From Folioceros fuciformis (Eukaryota > Anthocerotophyta > Anthocerotopsida > Anthocerotales), in NCBI GenBank assembly GCA_049999805.1, contig JBNGIO010005789.1, positions 1 to 31,442 on the forward strand: a DNA stretch of 31,442 nt, written 5' to 3'. Both the position numbers and the translations under genes were made by a program. Positions 1 through 8,822 of this stretch are shown here, piece after piece (position 1 is the stretch's first letter; the number at the start of each line of letters is the position of its first letter). The notes under the pieces are model-generated. The model was not told the DNA's origin, ran no database searches, and worked only from the letters and a program-made list of their open reading frames with translations.

Positions 1-481
1 GAGGGAACAATTCTGGTGCGGCCGGATGGCGGAGGGAGGGAGGGAGGGAGCTGCTCAAATTTCTCGTCTCCCTCCCACACGTAACACAACCAACTGTGAG
101 AGCGTGGGAGGAAGAGGGAACCCGTTGCGGGCGCGACGGCTTCAGCGGTTTGCGTTGGATGGGCAGGTCTGCGTAGAGTGCCGCGTGGCGTGAGGCTGTG
201 GGTTGAGGAGGCCTGAGGAATGGCGTGGCCCGTTTTCACCCCCGTGTTCACTACGTCGTGGCACGCTTCATCACCCGCCGCTCAAACTCCTTCCCACCCC
301 TTATCCCTTACACGCCGAAACGAATTTAGGTGGGGGATGAACAGCTTGCTGCTGGGACTACAGTATATGCTGCGGCCTTGGCTTGGGTTGTTGTGACTCC
401 CAATTCACTTCCCTCACAAACTAGATGGTTTTTGTAACACCTTATTCTGTGCCAACCAACTCTCCCCTTTTTCAATTCGTG
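1..481. other. Intergenic sequence, no gene seen
   Basis: Moderately GC-rich sequence with a short GGGA run near position 35-50. No reading frame of convincing composition and no recognisable motif on either strand. It could be the flank of a gene lying outside the window. Confidence 0.5.
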
Positions 482-606
<125 letters not shown>

Positions 607-706
607 NNNNNNNNNNNNNNNNNNNNNNNNNNNNNNNNNNNNNNNNNNNNNNNNNNNNNNNNNNNNNNNNNNNNNNNNNNNNNNNNNNNNNNNNNNNNNN
701 NNNNNN
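607..706. other. Assembly gap (100 N)
   Basis: A run of exactly 100 N, which looks like a default scaffold gap rather than a measured length. It abuts the TTA repeat. Confidence 0.99.
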
Positions 707-1074
707 ATCTTCTGCAATGTGCTATGAATAATTCCTTGAGAAAGAGTCTATGATAGCTTTCCATAATCTGGAACAAATATTTGTTATAAAAAATTCTAGT
801 AAGTAGGGTCTGAAAAGATTGACTCAAAATTGTTAGAGAAAGAGTCTTGAAATACAATAAATGAATGTTATAATTATTTTTTATTATTGAAAAAAAGAGA
901 TAGAGAGTCTCATCTACTCTAAAGTTAGAGGAACAACCAGAAGAGGGCCAGGAAGGGTACTGGCGCTAGTTAGCCCCTTTATATATCATTCTCAAAAACT
1001 ACCTACTACTTCCAAAATGCCAATGATATGGACTAATAGAAGCCTTACCTACCACATGTGCCAAAGAAGCCGCT

Positions 1075-1500
1075 TGTTGATCTGCACTTGTTGGAGCCTT
1101 GTTGTTCTCCACTTGTTGGTGCCGACTTGTTGTTCTGCACTTGTTGGTGCCGACGAAGCCACTTGTTGCTCTGCACTTGTTGGTGCCGACGAAGCCACTT
1201 GTTGCTCTGCACTTGTTGGTGCCGACGAAGCCACTTGTTGCTCTGCACTTGTTGGTGCCGACGAAGCCACTTGTTGCTCTGCACTTGTTGGTGCCGACTT
1301 GTTGATCTGCACTTGTTGGAGCCTTGTTGTTCTGCACTTGTTGGTGCCGACGAAGCTGCTTGTTGGTGCCGACGAAGCCACTTGTTGCTCTGCACTTGTT
1401 GGTGCCGACTTGTTGTTCTGCACTTGTTGGAGCCGACGAAGCCGCTTGTTGCTCTGCACTTGTTGGTGCCGATGAAGGCGCTTGTTGTTCTACACTTGTT
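1075..1500. repeat. 36-bp minisatellite
   Basis: The core unit reads ACTTGTTGCTCTGCACTTGT followed by TGGTGCCGACGAAGCC, 36 bp in all. Four nearly identical copies have GAAGCC starting at 1155, 1191, 1227 and 1263. More diverged and partly deleted copies flank them. Because 36 is a multiple of three and few stops occur, several frames on both strands stay open (for example APTSAEQQVASS on the minus strand). None has a start context, intron pattern or conserved domain that supports a gene. Confidence 0.93.
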
Positions 1501-2173
1501 GTTGTTGTAACCCAACTCGGTAATTCTTTGTAGAAAGAGTCAGAAAGACAGCTCAACAATTCCCACAAGAAGAGTTTGAAACACTACTTGAAGGCATAGC
1601 AAGCATTAGATTATTGAAGATATAGCATTCTATAATTGAAGGTGTAGCATTCGATTACAGAACACTTACAGAATTCAAAACAATTACTTCCATAAAACGT
1701 ACTTACAAACAAAATGCTGTACCACCTACACGGCGCCTCCATCACGAACGTGACTAGGGATAATGTGTAGTATATAGACGGCACTACCCTCTGCAAAACT
1801 ACTTCTTAAGTAGGTAATTTGGCTATATAAACGCACTTTTTGAAGGTCTTTAAAAAAGGTTCACCCATTTCTAGGTTTTAGGTCTTGGTAAGAGCCCACA
1901 AATTCGGAGCAACCGTAAGTTCAGATCAGAACTGCTCCGGAGAGGACATCTAGTGTAGCAGTGGCATGCACGACTGGACGACTCAAGTTCCTGCTCAATG
2001 CGCTATCATGCAAGTTGCTGTCGAACAGAAGTGGAAACGTTTGAGCAACAAAAAGTGCAGCATATGCCGTGATACAACAAACGAGCAATGTGGCCAGGGT
2101 TCCCACAAAGGGTATCTAAAAGTGGAGTAGTAGAACTGTTGTGGAGATGGCAGGGGCGATGGAGCGCCTACGC
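1501..2173. other. Intergenic, no supported gene
   Basis: AT-rich sequence with a few imperfect copies of a GTAGCATT-containing motif around 1595-1660. A 61-residue hydrophobic frame lies on the minus strand at 1921-2106 but has no ATG start and no family match. It could be an exon of a neighbour, but no splice path to one was found. Confidence 0.4.
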
Positions 2174-3221
2174 TCAGTCCTCCTGCATGGGAGCCGCCCC
2201 CTCTGCAGGATTCGCGGGAGGAGTGCTCCTGGTGGCAGCGGCAAGCAAATCCCTAGCCTGCCCGCTCGCAACCGCCTGCTCCACAGCCTTGGCAGCCTCC
2301 TGCGCGGCGCCCGCCAATGCGCTGCCCTGTACGCTCTGGTTCAGGTCCAAGCCCTCGCCCTCGCCCTCGGGGGCGGGGGCGGGGGCGGGGGAGGGGACAT
2401 CCGGATTGCTCTTACCCTCACCCTCTGCCGCCTCAAGTGCCGCCCCATTGCTCTCCTCCGCCTTGCCTGGAACTGCCCCTCCGTTCGTGCTCCTTCCCCC
2501 GTCCCCGTGGCTGTCTCCGTTCGCCTTCTCCCCGTTCGCCTCTGCCGCCGCGTTGCTTCCGGGTGACTGCTCCGGGAAGAGCTTCGCGGATTTCTTCGGC
2601 TGCTGCTCCTCCTGCTCCGCCTGCTCCTTCACCTCGATCTGCTCCGCCCCGTTCGCCGCGCCCTGCACACCCATGGCCATCGCCGCACAGCACAGGGGCA
2701 GCATTTAGTGGGCACCCAACAATTTGCGGTGCGGTCTCCCAACATTTTAGGGGCACCCGACATTTTGCGGGCCCCCGACAGTTCTTGGCAAACACAACTC
2801 TCCAACGCCAATCACATCCTGCCTCACCTTTTCCGCTACCACTTCCTCCGCAAGCTGCACGGTTTCCGCCTGCAGCTCCGCAACCTTCTTCAGCGCCTGG
2901 AACGGCTCAATTNNNNNNNNNNNNNNNNNNNNNNNNNNNNNNNNNNNNNNNNNNNNNNNNNNNNNNNNNNNNNNNNNNNNNNNNNNNNNNNNNNNNNNNN
3001 NNNNNNNNNNNNCAGGAACGGTGAAATTTGCTTGAAAGCCAAAAGGGAGAAAGGGGGAGGAAAAGGCACCGACCGACCTCGCATGAAAACACATGGCGTG
3101 GAGTCTCAGAGCTGTGGTGCATGCAAGTGCTCACCTCCTTGGGCTTTTGCTTGCTGCTGTCGTCACGACCCGCGTCCAAAGCCTGCTGCACATCGCGGGG
3201 GGCGGCCTTGGCCTGCGCCAT
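2174..3221 (-). CDS. Uncharacterised acidic Ala/Glu-rich protein, three exons (exon 2 broken by gap)
   Basis: Not recognised. Exon 1 is 3221-3135 (29 residues, starting MAQAKAAPRDVQQALDAG) and ends at a GTGAGC donor. Exon 2 emerges from the N gap and ends at 2828 with frame ...LQAETVQLAEEVVAEK, then a GTGAGG donor. Exon 3 is 2662-2174, entered at a TGTGCAG acceptor and closing with ...GAAPMQED and a stop. The exon 1 end and the exon 2/3 junction are phase 0. The protein is very hydrophilic and low in complexity, with Glu/Gln, Ala and Gly-Asn stretches and a Pro-Ala run. A short heptad-like stretch in exon 2 could form a coiled coil. There is no signal peptide or membrane segment. It is probably an intrinsically disordered protein of unknown role. 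It lies head-to-head with the Abraxas-like gene, 644 bp apart. The gap hides part of exon 2, so the length is unknown. Confidence 0.6.
2913..3012. other. Assembly gap (100 N) inside a gene
   Basis: A 100-N run that removes the 5' part of exon 2 of the minus-strand acidic protein and its upstream splice acceptor. Confidence 0.99.
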
Positions 3222-3865
3222 GGTACGGACCTACCGGTATGCCCGCCCTGCTCTCGATGCACCTGCAGCGGTAGCAGCAAACAAACAATGAAGCAGGTCC
3301 GGCGAGCGATTTGTCGCAGCGTGAGTTGCACAAACCGCGCTTCACGATCGGCAGGCAAAATGTGGCCGATGGGCTATGTGCACATGAGCCTGGCGCACAA
3401 CTGGTCAAATTGCGGGCTTTTTCTTGATCGATTGCCTGCTTCTTCTTGCAATGGCTGCACCTCTCTTGCGGTCCTACACGTGTTGTGCTCGCCCGAGCCC
3501 GACACCTGGACCGGCTCGCCACGCGGGGCAGGCATCAGGCCGGGTTCGAACCCGAGGGTGTGGTTAAGTCAGTTCGAACTTGGGCTCTCACTGGCCGGAC
3601 GGGCGAGCCCGCTCGCTTTTGAGCGTGAGAAGCGGGAGTAGAGTACAGCTCACTCTACCCAGCATGGCAGGGAATGATGGAGTTGGCGAACGACGGATCG
3701 TGAACTAGGTCGGAGCGGAGCGGAGCGTGATTGCGAGGGAACGCGGAAGGCCAGCGGGCGCCGGGACGGGATGCGGCTGAGTAGAGCTTTCCCGGGGCCG
3801 GCCATGGCGGCCAGCTGAGGCTGCAGCGGGCGGTGCGGGGCGGAAAGGGAAGGGAAGGAGAGGAG
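3222..3865. promoter_or_regulatory. Divergent intergenic region between two genes
   Basis: This stretch separates the start codons of two divergently transcribed genes and so must hold both 5' ends. It is GC-rich near the plus-strand gene, with a short GAGCG/GAGCGGAGCG run near 3710-3730. A GGTTCGAACC palindrome lies near 3543. No clear TATA box was seen. The promoter assignment is inference from gene order. Confidence 0.4.
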
Positions 3866-5047
3866 ATGGACGTGCCTGTGGAGCGGGTGCTGTTCTCCGG
3901 CGCGACGCTGGCGCACATTGTGCAGGAGTGCAAGGCGGCGGCAGGGGACTGCGACGGGCTGCTGTTCGGGCATGTGCGGCAACAGACGATCCCGAGTCTG
4001 CAGGATGACGAGGGGCCTGCGACGCGGGAGCAGGTTTCCGCCATGGTGACGGGGCATTTCTCGTCGGGGAGGGTGATGAGCTTCTACGATGCGGTAGGCG
4101 CGATCGACCGGGCCAGGCTCGGGGCCATGGTAGGGGAACGGGAGGCGAGAGGAGCGGATCCGCTCATCGGGTGGTACATTGCGAGGAGGAATTCATCCAT
4201 GAGGCCGTCCATGCGGGAGACTGCGGTTACAGCGTACTTGAAGCGGAGTGCTAGAGCTGATGCAGGCAGAGGGAAGGAGAGTGCCGGTGCGGACGCTCTC
4301 GTTGCGGGAGAGCCGCTCAAAGCGGGTGCGGATCCGGGTTTGCAGCACCTTTCGCAAGCGGGGAGGGGCGTGGGAGTGAGGTCGAGGCCGGTGCCGATTA
4401 GAACTGCAGTCTCCGAGTTGATTTCAGGCGGGGACGACGGGGCACTGAATGAAGCAGGGACGAAGGCTGCAGGGAGTCCTGTGGAAGTGCGGGCAGCAGG
4501 GCTGCCTGCTTCTGCTCCGTGTCTATTTCTGCTCATGGCTGAGTCTGAGACTCAGAATTTGGTGCTAACTCATGACTACCGAGCGTTTCAGTATCATCCC
4601 AGGTCTCAGGGGCGGGGGTCCTTCCAACCCCGGCCTGTCAGCATTGTCAATATTGGTCCCGTCTTCCGTGGACAGTATGATTCGTTTGCTCCTTTCGCCC
4701 CTTTCCCTCCCTTGACAGGGATTGTTCACGAGTCCGATGACGAGGATGGAAGCGAAGGTGCTGGCTGGCAAGGAAACCGGCCTATGTTTCGAAAGATAGG
4801 CGGCGGGAAGGACGTGGAGGCCGCACAGGCGCTGCTCAACGTGTACGCTGACGGGTTTTCTGTGGACACTCTTTTCAAGCTTGTCAGACCTGATAGATTA
4901 GGATGTTCAACGGAGTTAGAAGATTTGTATGCAAGGATGCTTTCTAAGCTGGAGGTAGTTGCAAAGCGGGTGCAGGAGAGCACTGCAGCTCTGGCTGAGC
5001 AAGAAAAGTTGAGAGCCAAGTTGAGAACCGAGAGCGAGCAATTCTAG
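3866..5047 (+). CDS. Abraxas/FAM175-like MPN-minus protein (BRCC36-complex scaffold)
   Basis: 393 residues, intronless. ATG at 3866 (MDVPVERVLFSGATLAHIV) follows a GGAGAGGAG leader; the frame is open upstream but has no earlier ATG. Family members pair with the K63-specific deubiquitinase BRCC36 in nuclear BRCA1-A or cytosolic BRISC complexes. Residues 1 to about 130 look like the MPN fold without the zinc-binding JAMM motif, including the diagnostic DPLIGWYIARRNSSMRPSMRE. A variable linker follows, with a second conserved block near FLLMAESETQNLVLTHDYRAF. The last 60 residues (LFKLVRPDRL... to the end) are charged and helical, consistent with the BRCC36-binding coiled coil. The C-terminus is ...RTESEQF, an S-x-x-F tail like that used by animal Abraxas to bind BRCA1 BRCT repeats (see findings). 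The lack of introns is unusual beside the intron-rich neighbours and could reflect retroposition. Family assignment is from remembered motifs. Confidence 0.85.
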   Translation: MDVPVERVLFSGATLAHIVQECKAAAGDCDGLLFGHVRQQTIPSLQDDEGPATREQVSAMVTGHFSSGRVMSFYDAVGAIDRARLGAMVGEREARGADPLIGWYIARRNSSMRPSMRETAVTAYLKRSARADAGRGKESAGADALVAGEPLKAGADPGLQHLSQAGRGVGVRSRPVPIRTAVSELISGGDDGALNEAGTKAAGSPVEVRAAGLPASAPCLFLLMAESETQNLVLTHDYRAFQYHPRSQGRGSFQPRPVSIVNIGPVFRGQYDSFAPFAPFPPLTGIVHESDDEDGSEGAGWQGNRPMFRKIGGGKDVEAAQALLNVYADGFSVDTLFKLVRPDRLGCSTELEDLYARMLSKLEVVAKRVQESTAALAEQEKLRAKLRTESEQF

Positions 5048-5627
5048 TCTGACGGCACTCATTATCCTTTTTCCCCTGACCTCTTTGGAACCAGAGTTTT
5101 GAAGTTTCAAGTATAAGTCTGGAGCCTCAGATTTGGCTTGACATTACCAGCCTACCAACAATCGAGGTTTGTCAGGTCCTCATTTTCAAGGACTACAGAC
5201 ATATTTCATGAGCGACCTGGAGGAATTATCATGTTACTGGCGTCATATGGATGTCGGGCATTCTTTGTTTTCAGCAGACATTTATTGCTGCATCTCGCTG
5301 GAAATAGCTGTGATGTATCTGCATACCTGGCCCCGGGTAGATCCAGGTGATGTCAAGGATACTTTATCAGTTCAGTAACCTAACCTAGGCACACACAGTC
5401 AGATGTTCTACATCAACTTCTAGCTCTCCTTTCTCGTTTCCAAAGTCTTACTCCCCCCCTGCGTTTGTAAAAGAGCGAATCTCAAGTTCTCGCAAAATCC
5501 GGTGAAAATTGCCGACCACCTCAACGGGAAAAAATTATTCCAAGTAGATGTCGCACGTGTGAGAACCACAGGAACGTAGTCAATACACAACTAACTATGC
5601 TCATCTTCAATCGGTCCTTAGACGGGG
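5048..5627. other. 3' flank of the Abraxas-like gene
   Basis: No gene seen. The first few hundred bases probably include the 3' UTR of the upstream gene. Short frames at 5138-5378 have no family resemblance. Confidence 0.4.
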
Positions 5628-6010
5628 TCGCCTTATGGAGGATGCTCGTGGATGGGGTGCCTGAGAAAAGGAGGGCATCCTTTTCGGCTTCTCAACGGCT
5701 GGACAAGGCTGGACAGTCTCGGTGGACAGCCTCCTTGTCCTTGAGATGGGGTGCCTGAGAAAAGGATGCCCTCGACCGAAGACAAGGAGGTGCAGGAGAA
5801 AAGGATGGGTTCTTCGATGGGGTGCCTCACGGAGGATGCTTGTGGATGGGGTGCTTGAGCAAAGGATGCCCTCGTTCGTCCGGAGAGAAGGATGTGCTTG
5901 AGAAAAAGAGTGGGTTCTTAGATGGGGAGGATGCTTGTGGATGGAGTGCTTGAGAAAAGGATGCCCTCGACCGAAGAGAAGATGTGCTTGATTGACAAAA
6001 GGATGTCCTC
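5628..6010. repeat. Degenerate tandem repeat
   Basis: Diverged copies of units containing GATGGGGTGCCTGAGAAAAG, AGGATGCCCTCGACCGAAGA and GGAGGATGCTTGTGGATGG recur with irregular spacing. The minus-strand frame across it (6086-5607) repeats phrases such as GRGHPFL and HPF, and its openness is a by-product of the repeat. It lies just upstream of the transposon island. Confidence 0.8.
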
Positions 6011-6400
6011 GATGCAAGTGCAAGTAGCTAGCTAGGTGATCACTCCGTGGTGTACTCAAATAAAATTCTTCTACGGAAGGAGTCACTCATCAACATTATG
6101 TGGTTTGAGCAAGTGTAGAGAGTGAGATCTAAATTGTATTGTATTGTTACATGCATGCAAGTCCTTAACACAATTCAATGCACGGGACTAGTGCCTTCCC
6201 TAGCCCCAAAATGGTTATACTATTTCTATGCCTTCAAGTCCTAAAATAGTTCTATGATTTCTATGCCAACTTGCATCTTCCAATATTTTGGGGTATTCAT
6301 CCTATCCTTTAGAATATGCCCAAGAACATTCAAGCCAGCTAATCTTCAACTTGAGCAATAACTACTAGTTATTGGATACCATATGGAGGTCCACTACATA

Positions 6401-6423
6401 TAGCCAAACCCCTCTAATTGGGA
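6401..6423 (+). repeat. Left terminal inverted repeat
   Basis: Starts TAGCCAAACCCCTCTAATTG and pairs with the right end with only two mismatches. The first two bases may be the TA target duplication rather than the repeat itself. Confidence 0.85.
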
Positions 6424-6862
6424 CCCCTATAAATGGGAACCCCCTTTAAATGGGACGCCCGAGCTTACTCTCTTGAATGTGCTACATGCTAAATGGGAAA
6501 CCCCTCTAATTTGTAAATGGGAACATGTCTCCCAAACATTCGATGCAAGTACACCTCTGTGAAAAGGAAAATACATATTTAAAATAAAACTGAGAAAATC
6601 ATCTTATTGAGATTAAATCATGAGTTATTGAGATTATGTCAAGTTAAAGGCTATCGAGATCATATCATAAAACATAGATAGTCATCGAGATTGGGCCTAC
6701 ATATGTAATAGTTTTATACACTATGCTTTGTGATCAGAAGCATTGTTTCTAGTACATAAGTTGTTTCATTGTACAAGTTGTCTTATGGTATTGTAAGTTG
6801 TTGTTTTGCTGTAAGATATTTTATATGTGTTCCTTACCCATTCTCTTTGACGTGTAGGAACA

Positions 6863-6910
6863 ATGTCGCCCAAGCCGCCAGGCAAGCATGCTACCCTAAC
6901 AAAGCAATAA
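6863..6910 (+). pseudogene. Remnant of transposase exon 1
   Basis: A 15-residue frame (MSPKPPGKHATLTKQ) ends at TAA. It is followed in the same frame by AAGAAAGAG and a strong GTATGT donor-like site. Basic N-termini of this sort precede the helix-turn-helix in pogo-type transposases. The TAA differs by one base from CAA, so this may be a nonsense mutation at the end of an old first exon. The DNA-binding domain itself is not seen downstream. Confidence 0.4.
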
Positions 6911-7034
6911 AAGAAAGAGGTATGTCCAACACTCTTACACACTTAAGGAGTTGACTAGATAGACAACATAGAAGTTTTCAATAGCAACTTCTAAAAGTGC
7001 ATTGTCTAGGATCGTGAATGACAAAGACAAATAA

Positions 7035-7847
7035 TTGGACCCTGCTATTGGTCCAACAACTAATATGACAGGAATGAGGGATAGACCAGTCATATGCCCA
7101 CAGGTTGACCACGGAGTACACATTTGGGCTCTTGCAATCCAAGCTCAAGGTGCCACAATTTTAAATGACTTGCTTCGTGAGTGCATCAAGTTGTATCGTG
7201 ACTATCAGGCAGTGGTTATGCTGGTAAAAGCTTGGACTTCATTTGTGAGTCCTCATACCATACGCAATTGCTGGAGGCATAGCACTTTGGATGCGGGATT
7301 GCCTACACAAGATGCTCGGTTCCGTGAGTCTTTCGATCTAAACAGCGCACCATATGATCCAGAGGATCCATTGTCGGATCCTCAAAATCACTCTAATTCG
7401 TTGGAAACGCAGGTAGAAGAGCTACAATAGTCCATGCGAAACTTAGCATTATTAACATCTGAGGATATGACAGGAATTGTTGATGTTGGATATCCAACGA
7501 TGACAGCTAAAGAGTATCTGAACTTTGAGGAGGATGAAGGATTGAAGACTACGTATATTTCTAGAGAGGACGAAATATGGCAAGCATTAATCCCTTCGCC
7601 TGTCAATGAGGAGGGTGAGGAGAATGATACAGCGTCAATGGAGACCATAGCGCCAATACCGCATACGACAAAGGATGCTATAGATAATGCTATGAGGATA
7701 GCGAAGATGTTTTTGGAAGAGATACCACATAACAATCTTGATGCTTTGAAGTTGCATTCTCAGCTGGAAAAACATATTGCTAGTCATTGGATGAAAGCAA
7801 CTCAACATCAATCAAGGATTGATAATTATTTTAACCAAGCAAATTAG
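7035..7847 (+). pseudogene. C-terminal part of a pogo/Tigger transposase, one in-frame stop
   Basis: One continuous frame of 271 codons counting the terminator, interrupted by TAG at 7428-7430 (between ...VEELQ and SMRN...). The first part carries the family's post-catalytic signature: a D-x-G-V block (CPQVDHGVHIWALAIQAQG) followed by KAWTSFVSPHTIRNCWRHS, which matches the W...T-I-x-N-C-W-R-H pattern of pogo, Tigger and CENP-B-derived proteins. The second part is an acidic tail ending ...MKATQHQSRIDNYFNQAN, resembling the short I-D-x-F/Y-F tail of these transposases. The N-terminal helix-turn-helix and the three catalytic acidic residues are absent, so this cannot be active. Deletion of the core, not only point decay, is needed to explain it. 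Confidence 0.8.
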
Positions 7848-8025
7848 AATTAGGTTGGTAGCTATGTAGTATGAGGGAGCATTTTGTATTTTTTGGAAGC
7901 TTTTAAGCTCTTTCAAATTTTTAATTTAAAGGATTTTTAAAAAATAATAATTTTATTTTCAAAAAAGATGAAAATGCCTAAATGGGAACCCTCTAAATGG
8001 GACGATTTTTGCTACTCCCAATTGT

Positions 8026-8048
8026 TCCCAATTAGAGGGGTCTGACTA
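8026..8048 (-). repeat. Right terminal inverted repeat
   Basis: Read on the minus strand it starts TAGTCAGACCCCTCTAATTG, matching the left repeat except for C/T at position 4 and A/G at position 7. Confidence 0.85.
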
Positions 8049-8321
8049 CATGAATTTGGCACCACCCAAAAAGTTTTTGCGCCCCTCAAAATCTAAGTGT
8101 TGATAGAATCCAAGTACCATGACTACAAAGACTACATGCTCCAAACTCAAAGCTTCAATTTATGCATACATATTCCTCTTTACACACAAACTTCTTCACC
8201 AACCATTCCTGCATCTAAAATAATAGTCCTCACTTCTACTATGTCCTATGAATTCATAGAATATATTTATTATATATATATTTATTTATTTTATATAACT
8301 TTATTTGATTTTAGAATAAAT

Positions 8322-8822
8322 TTAAGGCACAGGATTAGGACACAAATTATTCTCATCAAACACCACATAGCTAATATTACAATCAACTAGTAAATACTCA
8401 CCACTACTCGCATTTTCACAAGTTTCTATTAACAAAGTCTTTGCACGCGAAAGACAAATGGAACATTGTTCCTTTGAATGCATAGTTTGTCTTGGTGCAT
8501 AACAAGCAACAGTCCCCCAAAAGGTATAAATGTTAGGATATCCATATGGCTTATACAACGTGTATGAATATCCTCGTGAATTCACAAATTGGTCAGATCC
8601 TTTTATTGCTAGCTCATTTATTGCAGTATTCATAAATTCCAATAAAATTGGGTTTATCTCCTCAGGTCCACATGAGTGTGCTAATGGCGTTACGTTTGGC
8701 TGTAACACACAAGTTATGAACTTTGAATACATGCAATGTAATGAAAATATTATAAGTATATTTGTTATATTTCTATGTGATAATAATGTCATAAGAAACT
8801 GAAAAATATTTATAGCATGCAT
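8322..8822 (-). CDS. Secreted single-domain Gnk2/DUF26 cysteine-rich protein
   Basis: 166 residues, intronless, ATG at 8822. A second Met at residue 11 (MTLLSHRNITNILIIFSLHC) may be the true start of a signal peptide. The mature part has six cysteines in Gnk2 order: one after the signal (HSCGPEE), then C-12x-C-2x-C-11x-C-12x-C across VACYAPRQTMHSKEQCSIC and onward to VDCNISYVVF. The usual Gnk2 spacing between the second and third cysteines is eight, so there are four extra residues here. The C-2x-C-11x-C-12x-C part is exact. Ginkgo gnk2 is an antifungal mannose-binding protein; related domains occur in plasmodesmal proteins and receptor kinases. No kinase or transmembrane segment follows, so the product is probably apoplastic. 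It lies 273 bp from the transposon end in AT-rich sequence. It may be functional or relict. Confidence 0.7.
   Translation of the reverse strand: MHAINIFQFLMTLLSHRNITNILIIFSLHCMYSKFITCVLQPNVTPLAHSCGPEEINPILLEFMNTAINELAIKGSDQFVNSRGYSYTLYKPYGYPNIYTFWGTVACYAPRQTMHSKEQCSICLSRAKTLLIETCENASSGEYLLVDCNISYVVFDENNLCPNPVP

Larger units (their letters stand above)
6401..8048 (+). mobile_element. Decayed pogo/Tigger-like Tc1-mariner DNA transposon
   Basis: A 1648-bp unit is bounded by 23-bp inverted repeats (6401-6423 and 8026-8048, 21 of 23 identical) whose outer bases are TA, consistent with a TA target site. Inside are an N-terminal transposase stub (6863) and the C-terminal part of a pogo/CENP-B-type transposase (7035-7847). 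The DDE core is missing. Sub-terminal AAATGGGA motifs recur near both ends. The element is too short and too damaged to be autonomous. Superfamily assignment rests on the transposase C-terminus and the TIR/TSD type. Confidence 0.8.

Noticed and set aside
999-1568. Long frames on both strands rich in APTSAEQQ or CWCRRSHLLL
   Set aside because: Several overlapping frames stay open only because the repeat period is 36 bp. There is no start context, splice structure or family match.
2088-3024. Plus-strand Ser/Pro/Arg-rich frames over 2088-3024
   Set aside because: They are antisense to the acidic-protein exon 3, whose splice sites and phases are consistent; one runs through the N gap.
3536-3560. 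GGGTTCGAACCC, resembling the T-arm of a tRNA
   Set aside because: The motif is a palindrome and no acceptor, D or anticodon arm can be folded at the right distance on either strand. A similar AGTTCGAACT lies near 3571, so this is local palindromic sequence.
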